Notes: a model not told the origin generated them from the letters alone. A stretch of 64,000 nucleotides of DNA from Alopecurus myosuroides (GCA_028641055.1 CM054057.1:727356484-727420483); one strand, 5' to 3'. Positions 44,988 through 57,893 are shown, counted from the stretch's first letter. Numbers and translations are program-made.

Positions 44988-45462
44988 GACGACACCACTA
45001 ACAAGGGATTGCGCCCTCGCAATCCACCTGCTAACCCGGGAGGGGAAAGAAGTTCGACTATCGATTCTTCGTGCTTCCAGTTGATCTCCTCGACACCACT
45101 AACAAGAGATTCTTGCTCGGAGTGACGACGATGTTCTTCCACCAGGAATCTTCCGATGATCGAACCTATTAGGTTAAAGGCTCAGAAAACGTCCACCCAC
45201 GTAGGATCCTAAAACTTTGAAAGATAGATAAGGGGGGAGTCCAAAAAAAATAAGATGGGAGGGGAAAATAGAATAGAGATAAGGAGAAAACAAGAATCCT
45301 ATTGAGATGTTTTTCCAAAATAGTTTAGCAGAAATAGTTTTTGACACTCTAGAAACAACGACCGTTAGCGAGGTTAACCTACAGGCTTTGCGGACCCATT
45401 GCTTCGATAACCATTCGTATCGAAACAATCCCGGGAATCGGAACCAAGGCTCTAATACCATT
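44988..45462 (-). other. Interior of the LARD, non-coding
   Basis: 475 bp with no gag or pol trace. It holds a PBS at its right end, a purine-rich stretch at about 45220-45290 and the block CGACACCACTAACAAG twice (about 44990 and 45091). No clear polypurine tract is seen next to the 3' LTR at 44988, so the interior may be an internally deleted remnant. Confidence 0.8.
45444..45460 (-). other. PBS of the LARD, complementary to initiator Met tRNA
   Basis: On minus TGGTATTAGAGCCTTGG lies two bases after the 5' LTR end. It matches the common plant PBS TGGTATCAGAGC with one change (C to T), so initiator tRNA-Met is the likely primer. This fixes the element's orientation. Confidence 0.85.
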
Positions 45463-48400
45463 TGTGGCGCCCCGAGATCGGGCACTATGCAGATTTCAGC
45501 ATTCCCGCCAAAATCCACATAATAACCGATTCCAGGTTGCCACTTGTGATAACATTACAACAGTTCACGAATAATCCACAACAACAACAGAAAAGAGATT
45601 TACAAGATGACTCAAACGAGTCAGGGATACAACTGATACAATACAAAGATCCAAATAACAGCGGAAGAAACAACATATCGTCCGTCTACGGACAAGATAC
45701 AAATTGGACTAAGAGTCCTGAAGATAACCGAGAGCATCCAATCCCTGCCCAGACCAAGCCGGAGGGATTCCCAAGCTAACATCGTCAGACTTCAAACCTG
45801 TTGACTGCAATATTGAATATGCAGCCACGAAAAAGGATTCGTGGGTCAGTACGGTTAAGTACTGGCAAGTGGATAACCCATACTCACAAGATACCGGCGT
45901 AGCCAGTCATCACAAGATACGATTACTTTGGGATCAACGGAAAGGAAGGGGTTATTGCAAATAAGCGACAGCGGGCTGCACTAACCAACTACAGAGACTC
46001 GCTACAAAATCCGGCTAAAGGAGGGGGATAAGATAGCGTATTGTAACCAACTACAACTAACCACCAAACAAACCCATCCAATGTTACCCCCTACTAAGGA
46101 AGCAACCCAAGGATAACTCACACTGTTGGATTAAGGATGGATCACTTTATTGTGTCAATAAGACTATTACTAGTCAAAATTAGCATTAGTTAGGTGTAAG
46201 TTGTTCTGAGTACTTGTTAGCCAGTACTTTCACCAAGTCAACCATAACCGCGGAAAACACGGCTTCTCGAGAAGATTTAACCCTGCAGGGGTGCACCAAT
46301 TTGGCCGTACACGTAAGAATAACCCGCCAGACGGGGGATCAACCCACCAAGCGAGGTACTCAACACAACCCAACTCTTCTTCGCATCAAGCCCAAAGAAC
46401 CACGTGCTGTGCGTGCGCGGCTAATCGAGCCCCACAAAGAAAAGGGGACCCTCATAGCACTGGAAGACCACGCCGCCCTAAATGCCGACTACAAAAGTTC
46501 CACCCTGGCCTCGGGTTCGTACCTGCATATGCGTGCATCAAATGGAAAGCCCGAACTAAGTGTGGTGATTTGGACGAGATGCGAATCGAATCAAGTTGAG
46601 GGGGGCGCCCATACTCGCTTCCCACATGCGGTTAGTGCGCTCATCATGGATCAGTAGACAAGACCCTTTTCCTAATTAGGGTCGACGCTAGCAGGCTTCA
46701 AAACCACGCCGGGCCTCCTGCCGGTGCCTTATCATCAAATTATTATTACCCAAAAGATTAACATGTTGTTGATTGAATTGAAACCCAGCTATCAACTAAA
46801 CATGTGATACGAAAGGAACAACAAGACTTGAGCGCAAACAACACTAAGCATGCAACTACGACACGAGGGCCAACAGGGTAAACAAACAACAGTTAATAGG
46901 AAGTGGAAGGAAGGCTATATCATGGCTGCAAGATAAACATAGAATAGGATCGAGACACAAGCATCGTAACAACAGGCTAGAATAAGAGCAATGGAAAGAA
47001 TCGGCAACAAGTGATGAAAGGCAGCCATTTTGGCAGCAAGTGAGTATACTTGCCTGGAATCCAGCAAGTAGAGGTACATCCACAGAACTTGTCGTTGCTC
47101 ACATCATCTCAACGTCCTATCCGGGAAGAAGCAACGAACCTCGAACAAACACCGGATGCAACAATTACTACTACGGCAAAAGATCCAGCATGATCAAGAT
47201 ATGGATGCATGACAATTTAATGGATGCATAAAAATAAACTAGTTGACAAGATAAACATGTTTAAATGGACCCATATGCAAGTTGAGTTGCATATGAAAGG
47301 CCCACGAATTATGGTTGAGACAATTGGTTTACAACTAACCAACAGGTGAAAGTGGTTTAGTATGATGCATGGATGAGGAAAACAACAAAATAACAACAAT
47401 ATAACCAATTGGAAATGAGGTTTACCCATTTTGAATTTCACTTATTAAGTTTTTGGAATTTTGGTTACTTAAAGGTGTCACACAAGCATTTGTTGTTTTC
47501 ATCAAGTTAAATTGTTCAAAACAGATAACAAAGTTCATATTTGATTAGAACACAAAATTTTAGGTGGATTACATGTTTCAATTATTGAAAAAGGAATTAC
47601 AATGATTTAATTATGAATTAAACAAGATTAAACAAGTTTTAATTGAATTTAATTCAAGTGTGAATATTATTTGAATTTTATTTGTTCAAAACATAAATTC
47701 AAATTCATAATTGAAAAGGTTATATTTTTCTAGTTTGAAAACATATTTTATAAGTTCAAAAATAATTTAATTTGAGCAAGTTATGAATTTAGCAAATTTA
47801 AATGATTTAAACAAGGTTTAAATTATTCAAGCAATTTTAATTATCCAAAACATGAAACAAAATTTGTATTTGCAAAGGTGGTTCAAAATGGCATGGAAAA
47901 CATATTTTATTTGTTGGAAAACAACTTCAAATGATTTAATTAAGCTTGTTACCAATTTAATTGCATTAAATAAGAGATGGAACAATTATTCAATTTAAAT
48001 GTGGCAAACCAGAAAACAAAGTTGATATTCAATTGTGGCATGTGATTTTGGATGAAATTCATGTTTTGAGTATTTAATTTGGAGCAACCATTTGCAAGTT
48101 ATTAATTATGCCATTTAATTTGTCATTTTTAAGAATTATTGATTAACATTAATTTTAATTGCCCAAAATGCAAACAAAGTTGATAAACAGAAAGTACATT
48201 GAATTTGGACTGAAAAACACATTTTATTTGTGTTATTTGAATTAATTATGAATTAATTATGGAATTAACCAAATTTGAGATGAATTGTTTAAATTTGAAA
48301 TTTGAAACAATTTTAATTGTGCAAAACAGAAAACAAATGATGTAATTAGATAGAGTATTAAATTTGGGGCAGAAAACATATTTCATTTGTATTAATTGGA

Positions 48401-48670
48401 GTTGGAATTAAAAAGTTATGTGTGATTTGAAAACAGGGACTTATTTGTGATTTACAGGGACCCTGGTGTGGAAGAAAAAGATTTCGGATGGTCCTTGGAC
48501 TTTTTCTACTCGCCGCGGGTCCACACCGTGACGCTGACCGTGGGGCAGCGCCAGGCTGGTGCCAACGTGGCGCGTGTGGAGGCAGCACGGGCCACCACGG
48601 TCGATGACCAGTGGGGCCAGGGCGAGCGCGGAAAAGAGCGAAAAAAAGGTGGGGGCTTTCGCCTTCCCCA

Positions 48671-48730
48671 GGGTTCGAACCCAAGATCTGCAGTGGTGCG
48701 CGCAAGGGACTGCACCACTGGGATGTGTCC
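48671..48730 (-). ncRNA. tRNA-like module, LARD 5' LTR, A box mutated
   Basis: B box GGTTCGAACCC is intact (48671-48682), but the A box reads CATCCCAGTGG instead of TAGCCCAGTGG. This copy is therefore less likely to support pol III initiation than its partner at 43221-43280. Confidence 0.5.
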
Positions 48731-50286
48731 CAGTTGTTGATTCAGTACAGGTTGGATCAGTTAAGAGGTAACCACGGTCCGATTAACTGAATTTGGACCG
48801 TAACAGAAGCAGGTACAGGCCTTGAGCTCTAGGACTGACAGGATGAAAAAAATAGAATGTTGAGGATTTCGCATCGCACGGGAAGTGAACCAGGGATCTC
48901 GTAGGGTACAGATAGAGAGTGTTGCCATTGTATTGTGTGCGTGCTGCTGAAATACACCGGGCTTGTATCTACAACAAGCGTGCAGTCAGGGTAAGCCTGA
49001 CGGAAACTGAAACTCTCCAGTGCATAGGGCAACAACAACGAATTCAGACGATCGTGGCGGAGGATCTCGACCTGGCGTGACCAGTACGGGGATGCCGACG
49101 TGCGTGGGATGTAGTGTGCAGGAGCGGACGTGAGAGGGGAAGGAGGAAGGGTGGGCTCACCGCGGTTGGTCGACGTCGAGAGCAGCTGAAGCAGAAACGG
49201 TCGCAGGCGACAGGGACACTGTCGAGGTGCGGATGTCGAGGAAGAAAGCGAAGAATCGGGAGGGTATCTGGCGATGAATTCTTCGGCAATCTTGTAGCTG
49301 GAGGGGTGCTGGTTCCATTCCCGGGATCAGAGGAACCGCGCGGTGCCCATGTCGTCCCCGCGATGAGGAGGCAGTGGTGGCTGGTTTACTGGTTGGGGTT
49401 CAGACAGAAGGAACTACCAGAGAGGAGGGAGATCAGAGGGTGGCGGCGTAGGAGGATGGGACTAGGGTTAGCAGTGGGGGAGAGGTGGATGCTATATGGG
49501 GAGGTGGAGCTCGGTACGGCGCCCATCGGGAGGGGGAGAGATCGATCAAGCGGTGAGGGAGCAGTCGTACAGAGGTGGCGTAGGGGGGGAGGAAGACGAC
49601 AACAGGTGAAAGGGTATCGGGCTGGAAGTGGAAATGGGCTGTGGGAGAAAAAGGGAAAGGGTGGGCTGCCTCTCTTCTTTTGGGATTTTTCCTTTTCTCT
49701 TTTTGATTTTTTTTTTTGTAAAGGATAAAAGGGAGAGAGAGATAGAAAAGGGTTAGGGTTTTTTTTTTTTTTATAAGTTATTTGTGTAAATTTTCAAAAC
49801 AGAAACTAAAACAAATGTTAACATTATTTTCACAGGTTTGAAAATTTTAATTTGATTTAAAATTATTAGTTGAATTTTTCAATTGGGGTTGGAGGGTGTT
49901 TATCTCTACTATATAATAGGGCCTATGTTTCTCCTTCGTCCGTTTGTTGGTACGTACGTCGTCGCTCGCTTTCCATAGCTGTTGGTTTACATCGCCGCTC
50001 GCGGTCGATAGCTGTTGGTTGTTTAGTTTGGGCAGGCCCAGTAAACAGATTAGCTGTTGGTTTCCATCGAACGACTCATATGGTACACGTAGCGTGCTAC
50101 TGCGGCCCAACACGAGCGGAACCAGCTCAGAGCATCCTGTTAGCAAGCCAAAGGCAATAAAGGACTCCAGACCCTCGAAAAAACTGTAGATCGATTGCAA
50201 GTTGCCCTGCTCGACATTGTCGCGCTCGAAGGGTAAATTATCACGTACAACAATTCCCCATCCACGGCCCTGTAGCGTGTCGCCGG

Positions 50287-50700
50287 CTACTTTGTGGCGG
50301 CGGCGTCAACAACAGCAACGTCATCGACATGCCATTCGGCCGCACCGACGGCTAGATCATCATATTCGGCAAGAGCCATAACCGTCCCTGACGACAGCCG
50401 CATGTTGCCGCTGTGACCGTCGCTACCGGCATACTTGAACGGCACCACCTGCACACAGCGCTGAAAGCCTCGTGTCCGCGGGGATCTGGAACGCGTCTTC
50501 CGCATCTTCGTAATCCGGGGCTGCTCTGAACGCGTTCCTCAACAGCTCCTCGATCCGGAGCTTCGCTAATGCGGTTCCTTCGTGCGTCGTGCAGGTCGCC
50601 TCTAACTACAAAAGTTCGACCACGCCGCCGGACCGCAGGAAGTTGAACGACCGGGTCAGCGATGGTGACCCGCATAATCTTTCGCGGGTTCCTCACTGTG
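50287..50700 (-). pseudogene. Captured gene fragment in Helitron, unrecognised
   Basis: GC-rich and open on minus in two frames (50287-50505 and 50352-50696). One frame contains VVPFKYAGSDGHSGNMRLSS and DDLAVGAAEWHVDDVAVV. I do not recognise the family. Neither frame has convincing splice sites, so this is likely a partial exon carried by the Helitron. Confidence 0.35.
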
Positions 50701-50933
50701 TGTCATTATGTGCAGGAGGAGTGGCACTCTGCGAGCTACAACAAACGGTGGAGAGGCGGGTCACGCAGAGCAGTAGGACGCGGGCGAGGATGGATAGGTA
50801 GGTCTTGCAGAGCAGCAGTGGTAGACATGGCGAGGATAGAGAGCAGGTCCTTAACTAACAGTAGCATGCCTTCTCCGTCGTTGCCGAGTCTAAGACCTCA
50901 CGCCCATCAATTGGATTAATCCCTATCAGTGTT

Positions 50934-51730
50934 GTGTTGGAATTTTGTATGGGCTATGTATATGGGCTCACATGTCTAGCCCACTAAGCCCACTAAAATG
51001 CTGAAATTGTCATGGCCCATTCATGAATAATAAGTGGAGTGAGTGGGACTAAAGTTTAGTCCCACATTGCTAGTTTGGAGAGAGTGGAAGCACCTTATAA
51101 GGTGAGCCATTCTAGCTCATGTATGAGTAGGCAAGGCAAGAGGAGAGGTGTGCCACACGCGCGCTCCTCCACCTCCGCCGCCCGCCTCGCCACGCCTCGC
51201 CTCGTCACGACGCGCCGCGGGTTGCGGGAATGAGCCGAGCCGAGAGCGTTTATTTTGTTGATTGGGAAAACTTAATGAGTCATTAATTTGGTAATTAACG
51301 GACGCGTTAATTCCAAAACCGTTTCCGTTTCCTTTCTGGATCGTGGAGCCGAACCGACTCAGACGTGGAGTTACGCCCATGTCTCTCCCAGCCCGCATAT
51401 AAATACGCGCATACGGTAAACCCTAGCCGCCACTTCGTCATATGGTTTCGCACCACCGTTCCAAAACACTGCGCCGCCAATCAAGTCTTCTCCATCCCTC
51501 CTTCCGGCGTGCACCGCGAGAAGGGACAGCAGGCCTCCGGAACCCCGCCTCTTGTGATCCTGGGAGAGGGGCGATCAGGTTTTTGGGGAGCGCACTCGCG
51601 CGACTGCTGACGGCGACTACTTCCCCAACGACGATTTCTTCCCCGACCTCGGCAACCTCTTCATCGACGACATGGCCGACGTGGACAACAACAACGGCGG
51701 TGCCGCTACCACTCCATCGTACGTAACTCT
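50934..51730 (+). mobile_element. LTR-like promoter fragment captured in Helitron (probable Copia LTR)
   Basis: Begins TGTTGGAATTTTG near 50934 and carries features of a Copia-type LTR of grasses: the GACTAAAGTTTAGTCCCAC inverted-repeat block at about 51046-51065, a TATA box TATAAATA at 51398-51405 and a GC-rich leader with ATGGCCGACGTGG at 51671. No PBS, second LTR or coding domain follows. The identification with Copia is from general resemblance only. Confidence 0.45.
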
Positions 51731-53001
51731 ATTCCATCTGTATGAGATATTCCTGGAATTCTTATGTCTAGTTCTAGCTATAGATTGGATCAGTCTGTCT
51801 ACTGTACTAGATCTAGATATTTGCATGATTACTGTATTTGCTACTGTCGCAATTCATCTGCTGCTATTTCGAATTAAATCATGTGCTAAATTGCTAATAT
51901 ATTCAACATGTTGTACGTGATTGCATGATCTGGTCGGAATTGGTTTTGGGCTGAGAAATTTGGCCTAAGATCTTGGTCGAGATAAGGCAGAGTAAGTAGC
52001 TCCGTCACGCTTCTTACCAAGGCAATCGTCGTCAGAAAATAATCCAATGTGCTCCAGCAGTGTGGTGCCATTTCTTCTGCCAAAAGCATGTGCGCAAGAA
52101 TGATCGAGAAGACTAGATGGATGGATTCGAGAACGTGGTATCAGTGAAGGTGGGCTCTGTTTTGCTTGGTTCCTTTGCTTCATTGATTTATGCTTCTATT
52201 ACTGATGACAACAAACAACAGAAGATCATCACTCTGGTATATAAATGGTTATTTCTCTCTAAAGTGTGCTACAAAAAAATCCGGTACAGTAATCTTAAGG
52301 TGTTTTATCGCATAAATAAATTTCCGCACCACATGGATGTTCTCTCGTAGATTATTCAAGGTCGATAATTGAGTTATTTTTGAACATGGCATTCCGTTCA
52401 GAGTGGATTTCCCTGTGTCGTAATTATGGTCTATAGCTACTTCTATATACAGTCCGGTCTAAGAAAAATACACTTCATGTTGTTTCTGCCATACGAAAGG
52501 TGTGTGTATCAAGTTTGAAAAAGTCAGCTCCTGATTAGGCAGATACTGTTCAAGCAGTTAGTTTTCTTTTCTGAACAAAAGTTTCTCTTAGTAATTCTAT
52601 TGTTGTTTGAGCATAATTGGTTTATGACATACCAAATATGAGAATAAAGTACGATCTGATGATCAGAGTCATGCTGTTGAGATTTCAGTGGAAAATAGTG
52701 TAGTTTGTCATCTATGTGGCAGGGCAGCCGAAAATGATCGACGTGTAGGGAACATGAAGTGTGAGGCACTATGGCCTATCTTCGAGACGAATCACCAGAG
52801 ACACCAAATGTCATGCCGATCTGAAGTCATTTTTCTTTCATCACTTAAGTTGTTGCATACATCATGTAGCAGCATATCCTTAAGTAGAATATCTACGTGT
52901 GCTATCTTAAATACTAGGCACCGAATACACAAGATTATATTGTGGTGAGTAATTAGAAATGAATACATGAGATTTTAGTGCGTATATTTTTAATAAATAG
53001 T

Positions 53002-53235
53002 TTAGATGAAACACATGGGTAACACCTCACCGTACACACATGTTAGTCGCCATGGTTCTGAGACATAATGAGTCACAACGACGTCAATGTGGTACTGAGA
53101 GTAACGTAAAATATCGATATTTATTTCGTTATTCCAAAATATCCCTAGACCACCACTACAGCCCGAGCTACTTACAACAAAAGCATTCTCGTAGCTATCA
53201 ACATGCTTTTTAATAGCCGAGGGAATAAACGACAT
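53002..53235 (-). pseudogene. LINE endonuclease fragment in Helitron
   Basis: A 77-aa frame with SGCSGGLGIFWNNEINIDIL, YHIDVVV and EPWRLTCVYGE, the GGLG...W, HID and W-R-x-T-x-x-YG blocks of the AP-type endonuclease of plant L1 retrotransposons. Only a small part of the domain is present and no RT follows, so it is a captured or inserted remnant. Confidence 0.7.
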
Positions 53236-53932
53236 GTATAAGGTTCAGATCAAGTTTTTTGAGGGATCAAGTTCAGTTCCACATAAAGATATCGTTTTAG
53301 GTTGCAAATAACGCCATTTTCGTGTTTATTGAAAATATTGTCATCCAGTGTTACATTACTATTATTCCGTAGCAACGCACGGGCATTCAGCTAGTTTATG
53401 AATAATTTTTATTAATTGCAAAACAGTAATTAAAAGCAAGGTTAGTTAATGATTTCAAAATTTGAAATGTTAGTTTGATTTTAAGTGGTTAGTTGAATTT
53501 CAAATAATGTTTGATTTGGGAATTTTGAAAATAAACAAATTTTATTTAATAAGCTCAAGCAATTTTGCAAACATTATTGAATTTAATAGTTGGCAAGAAT
53601 TTTAATGTTTAAACCACAATTTGATCATGCCCATTATGATTGCTTTTTGAAATGAATTTGAATTTATCATTTGGGGGTGTTGATTAAAGGGAGGTTTTGC
53701 TTAACAAGCAATTTAAATAATTTCAACTTCAAAACTATTGGAAACAATTGAGTTGTTTTAGTTTGCAATTTTTAAATTGGAAATTTTTGAACAATGTTTG
53801 AAAGTTTAATTTGGTTTGAGTTTTCCAGTTGTTTTGAAAACAGGATGCAATGCTTATGATGCATGTGATGCAAAGCAAAAAGAAAACAAACAACTTTCTA
53901 ACTTAGGGTAACACCCCAGGTGTTACAGAGTT

Positions 53933-56900
53933 GATTGCGGTTTGGAGTGCAGCTGAGAGATCAACCTGGAGCTTCTCAAACTCTGTCCTCTCAGCCGCGC
54001 GCTCCTTCTCAATTTGGGCCTCCCGGGTCTGCACTTGCTGATGTGCTTCAGCTGGTGTGAGGCAGTTCAAATGCTGCTCCCGGAAGTTCTTTTATTCTTC
54101 TGCGGGTAGCACATCACTGTTTAGCAGAGTAGCCAAATGGGAAAGGGCAATTACAGAGAAGATAGAGAACAGTACTCACCTTCCAGAGAAGAGATTTTAC
54201 TCTGCGCGGAGGCAGCGAAAACCTCACAATCTTGGTGCCTCTTCACCAGGGCCTTGAGTTTGCCTGCAGAGAAGAAAGCAGTTGAGCAAAAAGCAAAAAA
54301 CGGGCGTAAGTACAAAACGCATAAACCGAGATGCTAAAAGCTTACCTTCAATTTCAGAGAGCTTGAGGGTGCGGTCCAGAGCGTGCTGCTCCATGGCATC
54401 CCTGTCTCTCTTGTCAGCCTCCTGAGATTGGTTTCGTTCTCTAGCTTGGCGGAGATTCCAGAGAAGCTGACGGAAAACTTTTGTCCTTTTTTGGACGCTA
54501 TCCTGCAGGGGAGAAGGAAAGAGTACAAGTTTTGGAAGATTTGGGCCGAGTAGATTTCAACTCGATTGTGCCTCATCTACTCGGCCCGAATCTCGGGGTC
54601 TAGGGTAGTGACTGAGAGAAGAGAAAGAATAAAATGGCAACTCGGAAAATTCAAAATGGAGAGGGACACTTACCACATAGCTTTTCTCGATATCTTCAAT
54701 GTTCTTGCGCAAGACGAACAACGTGCCGGCCAGAGTGCTGCAAGGGCTGGCCACGACCATGCCAACAGGACCAATGTCGTCCTTGTTCCAGTCTGTCCGG
54801 TAATGGTCGAGCTTGCCCAACTCGGCACCATCCCAGGCGTTATTGCTGTACATCTTGCTATCCCAGGCCTTCTCGACGTGGCCTACCCGGTCCAAGATGG
54901 CTGCAATGCCTGCTTCGGGTACCTCCTCGTCGTCCTCGCCACGGGAAGAGAGTTCCTTAATGACCAAGTAGTCTTTCTTTCCCTTGGACTTGGAGAGGCC
55001 CGCGGCTTTGCGCTCTTTGAGAGCGGCTATCCGCTGTTCCTCCTTGGACAACTGGATTTGGTGGCGCTGCTGCAGATCTGTCCAATACTCGGGATACTTG
55101 CGCTGCCCGCTGGCGCCAGCACCAGCACTCAGCTTCTCGACAGGACCAAGGGTAATCCCGGTGGGAACCAGGCTGACGTTTGGGTTAGGCGGTGTCTTGT
55201 TCTGAGTGAGTGTAAGCTGGGTGCTCTTGATCGGCTGTCCGGGCTGTCCGCCTTGCGGCTTGGAGGGCAGCGACGCCTGCCCAGCCTGTGAGGCGGCGCG
55301 TTTTGGCTGCGTCCGGGTTGGTTCAGCACCCGCCTTGGTAGTCTTCTTGGTGCTTGGCGTGGGGGTTGGCCGAGAGGGCGGAAGTGCTTGGAAGGCTGGC
55401 TGAGAAGGAGGTGGCACCTGTTTGACAGGTGAAGGTACTACGCGAGTCGAAGGCGCCTTTGCTCGATTGGCAGCAACGACATCCGGCTGCACCGCTTACT
55501 CGCGTGAGGGCTCCTCCACGGGGTCCTCTGTGCGTGGCGCGGCTGCGGGATCATCGGTGTGCTACGAGGCAGCAGCGTCTTCTACCCGCTGCTCGGCAGA
55601 GGGGTTGGACTGTTCTGTAGCGTTGGTCTCTGGCTGCTGCTCGGTGGTGGCGTCCGGCCGCTCCGCGACCGTGGTGTCCTGCTGCTGCTTGGCAGCATGT
55701 TCAGTGTCTTCCCCAGCTGATGCAGCTGGGGGAGTTGGACGTCTCTCGGTGTTGGCAGCGTCTTGGGCAGCCTGCTGCGCTTCAGGCTGCTGCTGCTCGG
55801 AGACGTGATCGGTATCGTCTCCGGCGCCATCATTCTCGGCGCCGAGATCTTGCTCTTCGTCAATAGGGGAGGACGCACGCGTCCTACCCTGCGGTTCCTG
55901 GTTCTCATCATCATCCGAGAGCTCTACAAGCTGCTCTCGGGGCGGGGCTGTCTTCCTCTTGGTACGTGGTGCAGCAGAGGCATCAGCATCAAGAGCCTCA
56001 CTGGAAGAAGAAATAGAGTCAGAAGGGACGCGGAAAAAGGAACAAGGGAAAAGCACAATAGAGAACCATGGTATACTCGGAAGCACTTACCCATCTGATA
56101 TAGGGCCGCGTTTTCGGCGGCTAGTGGTGACTTTGATTGCTGGTTTCTTCTTGGTCCTCATGGGAGGAGATGCCTGGGCACCGCTGCCGGTCCTCTTCCG
56201 AGTAGTGGGAGCAGCCACGGACACCGGAATCGCGTCCACGGGGTCCTCTAACTCATCCAACTCAGGTTCCTCTGCAGAGAAGAGGGGAGAATTCAGAACA
56301 AGCAAAAGAGAAGGGAATCAAAGCATACTACTAGCGAGCAGTGAGGTGAACACGGTCACCTTCGTCATCTTCGGACCAATCCCGAATAGAGGCATCAACA
56401 CGGGATTTACCTTCCTGGCCGGCGCGTGGGATGCAGAGAGTGTCCTAGACGTCATATGCCGTGGCGTCGTCCTCAGTCCTGTCATCTTCCCAGTTGGCCT
56501 CGAAGATGGGCTTGTCCTCATCCTTCTGGCGATTGATGTGCTGTTGGTGCAAGCATAAAGCACAGTGAGTTGAGTTCTCGGATAAGAAGTTCTACTCGGA
56601 ACAAGCATGCAAACACAAAGCATATTAAGCTAAGTGAGTCTACTCGGGATAGCGTGCAAACACAAAGCATATTAAGCTAAGTGAGTCTACTCGGAACAAC
56701 ATACAAACATAAAGCATACGAAGCTAAAGGTTCCTACTCGGCATAGCATGCAAATACAAAGCATATAAAGCTAAGAGGAGTTCTACTCGGTATCAATCAC
56801 AAGTAATGAAGGTGCAGAGAAGAGCACTAACCTGGGTAATCTTCTTGGTGCGGCTATACGACACAAAGCCGTATGCCCAGTTATCGGTCAGCGTTGTGCT

Positions 56901-57893
56901 CATGATAGACTTGGCCCAGATGGCCACCTCTTCCTTGCTGAGCTCGAACGTTGTAGTCCGAGTGCAGTCCCGCGGGCCTCCCATATAGCACATCTTGTGC
57001 GCTCGGTCCTGGAGTGGGAGTACTCGGCGAGAGATCCAGCAGGCGATTGGATCGTCTTGCAACAGCCCTTCGTCCGCCAGCTGCGTCAGGCGCTTCTCTA
57101 CCTGGACAACATCTGGCACTGTGTTCTTCGGGTGGTACCCCTAGTTCTTCCCGGTGGGCAGAGCATTCTCGAAGTCGGGGAGCCCAATCCGGTCTTCAAC
57201 AGGCTTTCCCTTCTCGGGAGCCACATTCTTCACGTAGAGGAAACTGCGCTGCCACTTGCGCACGGTATCCAGTCCAAGAACCCGCGGATGGTGCCCAGTC
57301 TTGCGTTGCAGCATCATCGCGCTACCCGTCTGGGTCATCACGCGGGGAACGAGAGGGTTGCCAGGGTTCGGAACCTTTTGCTGGCGAAGGAAGAAGTAGC
57401 GGGCCCAGGTCTGAACTGTCGGGTAGACGCCCAAGAAAGCCTCGCAGATGGTGGCGTGGGTGGAAAGAATAACCATGGCGTTTGGTGGAATGTGATGGGG
57501 TTGGAGGCCAAAATGAAGGAGGAAATCCGAGAAGAACTTTGAGATTGGCAAGCCAAAGCCGCGCTTGAAGTGCGATAGGAACACGACATACTCACTATCG
57601 AGCGGTGTTGGGACAAGCTCGATGCTGGGAGCGCGACAGATTACGCCGGGAGGCACTAGGCGGGTATTTACCAGGCACTGGCAGTCAGTGGCGGTGACGT
57701 CCAAGCCTTCCCAGCCAGCTCGGGCCGGCACCATCTCCTCCTCTTCCTCCTCGTGCTCGTCTTCGTCCACGGCGGCGTGCTCGAGATCCATGGAGTCACA
57801 GTGCTCGTCGGAGTGGAAGGTGATGACGAAGACGAAGGCGGTTGCGGTGTGGTGCTCTCTCTCTATCTCGCAGTACGTGGAGCGGCGGCGCAT
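53933..57893 (-). pseudogene. Antisense gene of element A, 5' exons with gypsy-type transposase-like domain
   Basis: Starts MRRRSTYCEIEREH at 57893. A short acidic run (DEDEHEEEEEE) is followed by the gypsy-type transposase-like domain at about residues 95-200: SHFKRGFGLPISKFFSDFLL, GLQPHHIPPNAMV, CEAFLGVYP and WARYFFLRQQ. After TAG at 57141 it continues to 56820, then through GT...AG introns to exons near 56330-56540, 56087-56280, a long Pro/Gln-rich exon (about 55990-54675), and coiled-coil exons (about 54505-54345, 54265-54180, 54070-53933) that join the 3' exons across the LARD. Stops at 57141, 56445, 55562 and 55497 disable it. Such antisense genes are known from Tat elements (Retand, RIRE2, Grande); the role is unknown. 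Confidence 0.8.

Larger units (their letters stand above)
49903..53394 (+). mobile_element. Non-autonomous Helitron in the LARD 5' LTR (3.5 kb)
   Basis: Starts TCTCTACTATATAATAGGG and ends with CTAG at 53391-53394, inserted between A (49902) and T (53395); the empty site is seen in the other LTR at about 44450. A short stem (CCGT...ACGG) precedes the 3' end by about 8-10 nt. No Rep/helicase gene. Contents are a patchwork: a GC-rich gene fragment (50287-50700), an LTR-like promoter piece (50934-51730) and a LINE endonuclease fragment (53002-53235). Confidence 0.9.
40015..53927 (-). mobile_element. Complete LARD-type retroelement with 5-kb LTRs and 475-bp interior
   Basis: Ends TGTGGCGCC (40015) and GTGTTACA (53927), target duplications GAGTT at 40010-40014 and 53928-53932. 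Two LTRs of exactly 4973 bp (the right one after removing a Helitron) flank an interior of only 475 bp that has a PBS but no coding region. It is therefore non-autonomous and needs proteins in trans. Proportions recall the barley LARD group (Sukkula-like), but those have a several-kb interior, so identity is not claimed. LTRs differ at about one site per 100 bp, mostly substitutions. Orientation minus, from the PBS. Confidence 0.9.
45463..53927 (-). repeat. 5' LTR of the LARD, interrupted by a Helitron
   Basis: Two parts, 45463-49902 and 53395-53927, adding to 4973 bp and aligning end to end with the 3' LTR. The Helitron inserted at GTTTA^TTTATG. Confidence 0.9.

Noticed and set aside
40015..53927. 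Two independent solo LTRs instead of one LARD
   Set aside because: There is a single GAGTT duplication at the outer ends, a PBS between the LTRs, equal LTR length and the same orientation, so it is one element.
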